NCBI GenBank assembly: GCA_964550985.1
Contig: CAZKBM010000004.1
Span: 1 to 64,000 of the forward strand
Direction: 5' to 3'
From: JAAYCI01 sp964550985
GTDB taxonomy: Bacteria > Bacillota > Clostridia > Oscillospirales > Ruminococcaceae
DNA: 64,000 nt
Part shown: positions 58,437-64,000 of the stretch, in pieces
How the letters are laid out: the number at the start of each line of letters is the position of its first letter
How positions within the stretch are numbered: position 1 is the stretch's first letter
Program-made: the position numbers and the translations under genes
The notes under the pieces: model-generated
Told to the model about the DNA's origin: nothing
What the model saw: only the letters and a program-made list of their open reading frames with translations
Databases searched by the model: none

Positions 58437-59405
58437 TCAGCAGTTGTGGCAGGCCACAAAATGCCCTTCTCCCCGCTGACTTAGCGCCGGGGCCTGTTCC
58501 TCGCATATTTTTGTGGCGCAGGGGCAGCGTGTGCGGAATTTGCACCCGCTGGGCGGGTTCATGGGGCTGGGCACCTCCCCGCTCAGCTTTTCGCGCTGGC
58601 GCTTCAGTTCAAAATCCGGGTCGGCCGTGGGGATGGCCGAAATAAGGGCCCGCGTATAGGGGTGTACCGGGTGGGTAAAAATTTCGCCACTCCCGGCCAC
58701 CTCCACCAAATTGCCCAGGTACATCACCCCAACAGTATCTGAAATAAACCGCACCATGGAGAGGTCGTGCGAGATAAACAGGTAGGTTAAGCCATGCTGG
58801 GCCTGCAATTCCATCAATAAGTTCACAATTTGAGACTGGATGGAGACGTCGAGGGCCGAGATGGGCTCGTCGCACACAATAAAGCTGGGGTCCACGGCCA
58901 GGGCCCTGGCTATGCCCACCCGCTGGCGCTGCCCGCCCGAAAGTTCGTGCGGAAAGCGGTTGGCATAGTCCTGCGTCAGGCCAATTTGGGCAAGCAGTTC
59001 GTTCACCCGTTCGGCCTTTTCGGCCCGGCTGCGCTTTTGGTGCGCCTGCTGCCCCTCGCTGATGATCTCCCCTATGGTCATGCGGGGGTCTAAGGCGGAG
59101 TAAGGGTCCTGAAAAATCATCTGCGCGCGTTTTTTAAAGCCCAACATGGGCTGGTAGCCCTTTAGTTCTCCCACGTCCTGCCCGTCAAAGTACACCTTGC
59201 CGCCCGTGGGCTGGTACAGGTGTAAAATGGTTCTGCCACAGGTGGTTTTGCCGCAGCCGCTCTCGCCCACTAGGCCCATCGTCTCGCCCTTTTTGATGCT
59301 AAAACTCACATCGTCCACGGCGGTAAGGGTGGTTTTGCTGTTTATCTTAAAGCATTTTTTCAGGTGCTGCACGTCTAAAAGCACCGCGCGTTCCACTTCT
59401 GCCAT
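58437..59405 (-). CDS. Peptide ABC transporter ATP-binding protein (OppF-like), second system
   Basis: A 322-residue ATPase with Walker A GESGCGKTTCGRTILH, signature LSGGQRQRVGIARALA and Walker B FIVCDEPISALDVS. The C-terminal CKFRTRCPCATKIC cluster is typical of peptide systems. Unlike the first operon its LSGGQ is intact. AAAAAGGAGG precedes the ATG at 59405; the upstream extension lies in the partner gene. Confidence 0.94.
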   Translation of the reverse strand: MAEVERAVLLDVQHLKKCFKINSKTTLTAVDDVSFSIKKGETMGLVGESGCGKTTCGRTILHLYQPTGGKVYFDGQDVGELKGYQPMLGFKKRAQMIFQDPYSALDPRMTIGEIISEGQQAHQKRSRAEKAERVNELLAQIGLTQDYANRFPHELSGGQRQRVGIARALAVDPSFIVCDEPISALDVSIQSQIVNLLMELQAQHGLTYLFISHDLSMVRFISDTVGVMYLGNLVEVAGSGEIFTHPVHPYTRALISAIPTADPDFELKRQREKLSGEVPSPMNPPSGCKFRTRCPCATKICEEQAPALSQRGEGHFVACHNC

Positions 59406-59407
59406 TG

Positions 59408-60421
59408 CTAGGCCTCCTTTTTGTAAAAGGGCTCCACCTGTGGGGCCATGGGGTGGCAAAGCCAGCACCGGGTGCTGTGCCCGTCTTCCGAAAGGGGCAT
59501 CTCCGGCGGGGACTTTTGCTTGCAAATGGGCATACAGTATTGGCAGCGCGCCGCAAAGGGGCAGCCCTGCAAAGGCAAAATCAAATCCGGCGGGGTGCCT
59601 TTTAAGGCGTACAGTTTTTCTTTTTTGCCCACCGCCAAATTGGGCACCGAGCGCAGCAGCGCCCAGGTGTAGGGGTGGCGGGAGTGGTAAAAAATATCCC
59701 GCGCGCTGCCGCGTTCCACCACACTGCCGGCATACATTACCTGTATACGGCTGGCAAAGTTTGCCACAACGCCCAGATCGTGCGTTACCAAAATAATGGC
59801 GGTGTTGCGGCTGCGCAGCTCCCGCAGCAGGTCAATGATCTGCGCCTGAATAGTCACATCCAGCGCCGTGGTGGGCTCGTCCGCAATCAGCAAACTGGGC
59901 GAGCAAGAAACCGCTATGGCAATCATCACCCGCTGGCGCATCCCGCCCGAAAGTTCGTGCGGGTACTGCCGCACTCGCTTTTCGGGGTCGGGTATCTGCA
60001 CCAGGCGCAATATATCTACCGCTTTGCCAAGGGCCTCTTTTTTATCGGCCCCGGTGTGCAAAACCAGGCTTTCGGCAATCTGCTTACCACAGGTCATGGT
60101 GGGGTTCAGGCTGGTCATCGGGTCCTGAAAAATCATGCTCACCTCGCCGCCACGGTAGGCATGCAGGCGCTTTTTGTCCATCTGCACCACGTCTTCGCCA
60201 TTAAATAAAATTTTCGAGTCGGGCTTTATCTCTGCCTGGGGCGGTTTTAAAAGCCGCAATATGGCCTTGGCCGTAACGGTTTTGCCGCAGCCGCTCTCGC
60301 CCACAAAGGCCAGGGTTTCGCCCGCGTCCAGGGCAAAATCCACCCCGCGCACGGCCTGCACCTCGCCCGCATAGGTGTGGAAGGAGACGCGCAGGTTTTG
60401 TACATCCAGCAGTTTTCCCAT
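59408..60421 (-). CDS. Peptide ABC transporter ATP-binding protein (OppD-like), second system
   Basis: A 337-residue ATPase with Walker A GESGCGKTVTAKAILR, signature LSGGMRQRVMIAIAVS and Walker B LLIADEPTTALDVT. The C-terminal cluster reads CPFAARCQYCMPIC. Only two bases separate its stop from the next ATG, so translation is coupled. AGAGGAG precedes its start. Confidence 0.94.
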   Translation of the reverse strand: MGKLLDVQNLRVSFHTYAGEVQAVRGVDFALDAGETLAFVGESGCGKTVTAKAILRLLKPPQAEIKPDSKILFNGEDVVQMDKKRLHAYRGGEVSMIFQDPMTSLNPTMTCGKQIAESLVLHTGADKKEALGKAVDILRLVQIPDPEKRVRQYPHELSGGMRQRVMIAIAVSCSPSLLIADEPTTALDVTIQAQIIDLLRELRSRNTAIILVTHDLGVVANFASRIQVMYAGSVVERGSARDIFYHSRHPYTWALLRSVPNLAVGKKEKLYALKGTPPDLILPLQGCPFAARCQYCMPICKQKSPPEMPLSEDGHSTRCWLCHPMAPQVEPFYKKEA

Positions 60422-60436
60422 TGTGTTCTCCTCTCT

Positions 60437-61363
60437 CTATTTACGCATCCGCGGGTCAAGCGCGTCACGCAGGCCGTCCCCCAGCAGTGTGAAGGAGAGC
60501 ATGGTCAGGGCAATCATCAGCGCCGGGAAGAAAAGCATGTAGGGGTTAAAGCTCAGCTCCGCCTGGGCCGAAGAGGCCAGCGCCCCCCAGCTTGTGCCCG
60601 GCGGCTGGATGCCGAGGCCGATGTAACTTAAAAACGCCTCGGAAAAAATGTAGTTCGGAATATCGAAAGTGATGGATACGATGATGACATTGAGCATGTT
60701 GGGTATCATGTGCCTTGTGATGGTTTTGAAGGGGCGCACGCCCAAACAGTCGGCGGCCATCACAAACTCCATGCTGCGTATCTGCAGCATCTGCCCGCGC
60801 ACCAGCCGCGCCGTGCCTACCCAGCCCGTAAGGCATAGGGTAAGCAGTAAGGTGCCAAGGCTTTTGGATTCCAAAACAAGCGAGAGCAAAATGACGATGA
60901 TGAGATAGGGTACACTTTGGATAATCTCCACAATACGCATCATGATATCATCCACAATGCCCCCAAAAAAGGCCGAGATACCGCCGTAGATGCTGCCCAC
61001 AATGGCCGATACCAAAGCCGCCGTAAGGCCGATGGTAAGCGAAACCCGGCCCCCCTCCCAAACACGGGCAAAGATATCGCGGCCCAGTTTATCGGTGCCA
61101 AACCAGTGCTGGGCGCTGGGGGGCTGTTTCAGGGCGGTAGGGTCAATTTGTTCAAAGCTGTAGCCGCTTATCATCGGCCCAAAAATCACCATAATCACCA
61201 GCAGTATCAGCACAATAAGCGACGCAATGGCAATTTTATTTTCTTTCAGGCGGCGCCATGCATCGGCCAGGTAGCCAACCCTGGGCCGGCCCGGGGCTTC
61301 AAAAGCCGCCTCATCTATGCCCAGTATGGCAAATTGTTCGGGCAGGTATTCGTCTCTATTCAA
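60437..61363 (-). CDS. Peptide ABC transporter permease (OppC-like), second system
   Basis: A 308-residue permease with a long cytosolic N terminus, first helix near residues 48-70, the KLGRDIFARVWEGGRVSLTI loop, and the coupling motif FVMAADCLGVRPFKTITRHM. I chose the TTG at 61363, eight bases after AGGAGG; a GTG 30 bases earlier would lie inside the upstream permease gene. Confidence 0.92.
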   Translation of the reverse strand: MNRDEYLPEQFAILGIDEAAFEAPGRPRVGYLADAWRRLKENKIAIASLIVLILLVIMVIFGPMISGYSFEQIDPTALKQPPSAQHWFGTDKLGRDIFARVWEGGRVSLTIGLTAALVSAIVGSIYGGISAFFGGIVDDIMMRIVEIIQSVPYLIIVILLSLVLESKSLGTLLLTLCLTGWVGTARLVRGQMLQIRSMEFVMAADCLGVRPFKTITRHMIPNMLNVIIVSITFDIPNYIFSEAFLSYIGLGIQPPGTSWGALASSAQAELSFNPYMLFFPALMIALTMLSFTLLGDGLRDALDPRMRK

Positions 61364-61379
61364 TGTACGCGCCTCCTCT

Positions 61380-62312
61380 CTAGGCTTTTTCACTCGTCAG
61401 CTTAATGCGCGGGTCCACCAGCACATACACAATATCCACCAAAAGCTGCATTACCACAAACAGGGCCGCATAAAAAATGGTGGTGCCCATCACCATGGAA
61501 TAATCGTTGTTGTTTACCGATGAGATATAATAAAAGCCAATGCCGGGTATGCCAAACATCCGCTCCACCACAAAAGCGCCGGTAAAAACGCCCACAATGC
61601 GCCCGCCCAAAAGGGTGATGGAGGGCAAAATGGAGTTGCGCAGCGCGTGCTTGCGTATGATGTTGAACTCGCTAACGCCCTTGCTTTCTGCCGTGAGGAT
61701 ATAATCCTGGCCCAAAGTTTCCAGCATGCTGGATTTGATATACCGCGCATACACGGCAATGGTGCCAAAACACAGGCAGATAACCGGCAGCACCAGGTTT
61801 CGCGGCTCGCCCCAGCCCTGGGTGGGCAGCCAGCCCAGCTTTACCGAAAACACGTATTGCAACAGGCTGGCCAGCACAAAATTGGGTATGGTAATGCCCA
61901 AAATAGCTAAAAACATCACCAGATAATCCGGCCATTTGTTTTTAAACAGGGCGGCCACAATGCCAAGCATCACCCCCAGTATAAGGCCAATAAGCAAGGC
62001 CAGCCCCCCGGTTATGCCCGATATAGGGGCCGTGGCGGCTATGGTGCCCGCCACACTGCGGCCGGGGTACACCACGCTCTCTCCCAAATCCAGGGTCAGC
62101 AGGTTTTTCAGGTAGGTCAGGTATTGCTCAAACAGGGGCTTATCCAGCCCGTACTTTTGGTAAAAATTGGCGCGGGTTTGTTCGGGCAGGCTACGGGCCA
62201 TGTGGGCAAGCGGGTCGCCCGGTATGGCGCGCATCATAAAAAAGGTTACCGTAACCACGCAAAACAGTGTTATTAGCATGTAGCCAACACGTTTTACAAC
62301 ATATTTAGCCAT
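61380..62312 (-). CDS. Peptide ABC transporter permease (OppB-like), second system
   Basis: A 310-residue permease starting MAKYVVKRVGYMLITLFCVV, with six helices, the coupling loop YILTAESKGVSEFNIIRKHA and the family end VLVDPRIKLTSEKA. GGGGGAGG precedes the ATG. It follows the binding-protein gene by about 100 bases containing a GC-rich hairpin. Confidence 0.94.
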   Translation of the reverse strand: MAKYVVKRVGYMLITLFCVVTVTFFMMRAIPGDPLAHMARSLPEQTRANFYQKYGLDKPLFEQYLTYLKNLLTLDLGESVVYPGRSVAGTIAATAPISGITGGLALLIGLILGVMLGIVAALFKNKWPDYLVMFLAILGITIPNFVLASLLQYVFSVKLGWLPTQGWGEPRNLVLPVICLCFGTIAVYARYIKSSMLETLGQDYILTAESKGVSEFNIIRKHALRNSILPSITLLGGRIVGVFTGAFVVERMFGIPGIGFYYISSVNNNDYSMVMGTTIFYAALFVVMQLLVDIVYVLVDPRIKLTSEKA

Positions 62313-62356
62313 CTTCCTCCCCCTTTTGGCGGTGTAAGGGTTTTACATGAGATAAA

Positions 62357-62400
62357 TACCGCCCGCGGTTTACCCTTTTGGGCAAACCGCGGGGCGGATA
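62357..62400 (-). other. Hairpin between binding-protein and permease genes, second system
   Basis: CCGCCCCGCGGTTTGCCC pairs, with one bulge and one mismatch, with its partner GGGTAAACCGCGGGCGG around AAAA. It mirrors the hairpin at 52262-52297 in the first importer. Confidence 0.65.
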
Positions 62401-62413
62401 CAAAAGCTGCAGC

Positions 62414-64000
62414 TTACTGCGCTATGGAAACATATTTGTACCGGTCGCTGCCAAAGGTGCTGTCGTTCACGTTCTGCACCCAGGGCTGGTAGAAGCGGTG
62501 CTCGGTGCCGGTGGCAAGGGGGCTTGCCGCGGCCGATTCCAAAAGGATGCGCTCGGCTTGCTTATACAGCTCCACGCGTTTTTCGGGGTCCATCTCCACC
62601 TTCACCTGGTCCATCAGGGCGTCAAACTCCGCATTGGACCAATTCGTCATAATGGCGTTGCTGTTTGTGGTAAACAGGCTCAGCACGTCATAGGGCTCGT
62701 TGTAAAAAGCGCCCCAGTTCATAAAGCCAATTTGGTAGTTGCCTTTTTGCACATTGTCGTAAAAAATGCCCCACTCGCTAAAGCTAATCTCCAAATCTAC
62801 CCCCAGGCTGGTTTTGTAGGCCTGTTGCAGGTAGGCGCCCAGGGTTTGGAACCAATCGTCGGTGCCGGCCAGCGAGAAGGTGATGTCCAAGTTGGTGGGG
62901 TCGTCGCCCAGGCCCAGTTCCTGCATCCCTTTTAACAATAGGGCGGCGGGGTCCTCATTCTCTGCCGCAATCTCTTTCACGGTGTCGCCCACGGCCTCGC
63001 GGTAGTTGATATCCTCCACCGTAATAGAGGGGGCCACCCAGCCGTAGGTGGGGGTGCGCAGGCTGCCAAAGCACAGGGTGTTCAGCTCCTCGCGGTCAAT
63101 GCCCAGCATAAAAGCCTTGCGGATGTTCTCGTTTTGGAAGATGGGGTCTTCGCAGTTAAAAAAGCTGTAGGTAAGGGTGGCTGTGGGGGTGGCAAAGTAC
63201 TGCACGCCCTCCATCTGCTCAAACTTGTCCCGCCACTCCAGGTCGCTCACCAAAATCGTGTCCAGCTCGCCGCTTTCAAAGGCGTTTAGGCGGGTGGTGT
63301 TATCGGTGATGATGCTGTACACCAGTTTGTCCAGCTTTACCGAGTCGGCGTCCCAGTAATCCTCATTTTTCACCAGGGTAATGGTGCTGTTGTGCACCCA
63401 GCTCTCCACCTTAAACGGCCCATTGGAAACCGTGTACTCAGCCTCAGAGCCATACTTTTCCCCGTACTGCTCCACAAGGTCGGCCCGCTGGGGGGCAAAG
63501 GCGCGGTCATAGGTGAGGGAAAGGAAGAAGGGCATAGGCTCGGTAAGGGTGATTTCCAGGGTGGAATCATCCAGCGCTTTAACGCCCAGTTCCGCCGGGT
63601 CCATCTCCCCCGAGGTAACCCCCTCGTAGTTTAAAATGGGGAAAAGCATGTCCACCAGGGGTGCGCCTGTGGCGGGGTTTGCCGTGCGCTTTAAGGCATA
63701 CTCATAATCGCCCGCCGTAACGGCCACGCCGTCGCTCCACTTATTGTCGTTCAAATGGAAGGTCCAAACCGTGCCGTCCTCGTTGCTCTCCCAGCTTTTG
63801 GCCCCCGCGGGTTTGTACTCATAGCCGCCGTTACCATCGCTCTCCAGTCTGGTCAGGCTGTCCATGGTATCCCACAGCACATAGCCGCCCACCTGGTCGC
63901 TGGAAAGGCTGGGGTCCAGGGTTTTGGGCTCCTCGGCAAGATAGCTGCGCAGGGTTTGTCCCTCGGGCGCTTTGGCCGCCGCTGCGCCCGAAGCCGCCCC
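62414..64000 (-). CDS. Peptide ABC transporter substrate-binding protein, 5' end outside the window
   Basis: SBP_bac_5 family protein, 528 residues visible. The frame stays open to the last base, so the start and signal peptide lie beyond 64000. The first visible residues, an Ala/Gly/Ser linker then APEGQTLRSYLAEEPKTLDP, are the usual start of the mature domain after a lipobox. WTFHLNDNKWSDGVAVTAGD and a late FMNWGAFYNEPYDVLSLF segment fit oligopeptide-binding OppA types. It is the first visible gene of the second importer operon. Confidence 0.93.
   Translation of the reverse strand, partial: GAASGAAAAKAPEGQTLRSYLAEEPKTLDPSLSSDQVGGYVLWDTMDSLTRLESDGNGGYEYKPAGAKSWESNEDGTVWTFHLNDNKWSDGVAVTAGDYEYALKRTANPATGAPLVDMLFPILNYEGVTSGEMDPAELGVKALDDSTLEITLTEPMPFFLSLTYDRAFAPQRADLVEQYGEKYGSEAEYTVSNGPFKVESWVHNSTITLVKNEDYWDADSVKLDKLVYSIITDNTTRLNAFESGELDTILVSDLEWRDKFEQMEGVQYFATPTATLTYSFFNCEDPIFQNENIRKAFMLGIDREELNTLCFGSLRTPTYGWVAPSITVEDINYREAVGDTVKEIAAENEDPAALLLKGMQELGLGDDPTNLDITFSLAGTDDWFQTLGAYLQQAYKTSLGVDLEISFSEWGIFYDNVQKGNYQIGFMNWGAFYNEPYDVLSLFTTNSNAIMTNWSNAEFDALMDQVKVEMDPEKRVELYKQAERILLESAAASPLATGTEHRFYQPWVQNVNDSTFGSDRYKYVSIAQ

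Overview
The window looks like the chromosome of a GC-rich anaerobic Firmicute, most likely a gut Clostridium-relative of the Oscillospirales/Ruminococcaceae type. The reasons are strong AGGAGG-type ribosome binding sites, frequent TTG starts, lipobox-bearing solute-binding proteins in place of periplasmic ones, HPr with both His15 and Ser46, a KhpA/YlxM-type housekeeping operon and an oxygen-sensitive class I fumarase split into two subunits. No rRNA, tRNA, CRISPR array, integrase, transposase or phage gene was seen. Most genes lie on the minus strand.

Region 1 (1-9.3 kb) is housekeeping, on the minus strand: rsmD-coaD-coiled-coil protein, uvrC and a small unknown, ptsH, then ylxM-ffh-rpsP-khpA and a cysteine-rich membrane peptide with rimM-trmD. 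Region 2 (9.3-18.8 kb) holds the two-subunit fumarase, a chemoreceptor, a Na/phosphate cotransporter with PhoU domain, a flavin/PNPOx-like enzyme followed by azlCD, a lipoprotein and a methyltransferase. Region 3 (18.9-24.8 kb) is a BMP-type nucleoside ABC transporter, transcribed from a consensus promoter through a clear guanine-class purine riboswitch. Region 4 (24.8-31.7 kb) is a YnjBCD-like ABC transporter with a C_GCAxxG_C_C protein, followed upstream by a translationally coupled nucleoside hydrolase and BioB-like radical SAM enzyme.

Region 5 (32.1-45.8 kb) is the most interesting part. It contains a bacterial microcompartment (BMC) locus with one hexamer, one EutL-like trimer and one EutN/CcmL-like pentamer gene. 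They sit with a cyclic amidohydrolase and a class V PLP enzyme. Both enzymes carry N-terminal extensions joined to the catalytic body by Pro/Ala-rich linkers, as expected of cargo. No aldehyde dehydrogenase, alcohol dehydrogenase or phosphotransacylase is present, so this is not a standard aldehyde-oxidising metabolosome. Nearby are an NhaC-type antiporter, an MFS carrier, a Crp/Fnr regulator with a cupin, two M24 (creatinase/aminopeptidase P fold) paralogs that have lost metal-ligand residues, a ketopantoate-reductase-like dehydrogenase and an AGXT/PucG-like aminotransferase. Together they suggest compartmentalised breakdown of a nitrogen-rich cyclic amide, possibly purine-, hydantoin- or creatinine-related. 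The substrate is not known.

Region 6 (46-64 kb) carries two peptide/opine-type ABC importers. One operon runs DUF3830-like protein, cucumopine-synthase-C-like protein, binding protein, two permeases, two ATPases, amidohydrolase and threonine aldolase. The other runs binding protein (cut by the window end), two permeases, two ATPases and the TldD/TldE peptidase pair.

A family of short TTACAG-ended, transposase-less repeats is scattered through intergenic spaces, several of them inside operons, often next to a solute-binding-protein gene.
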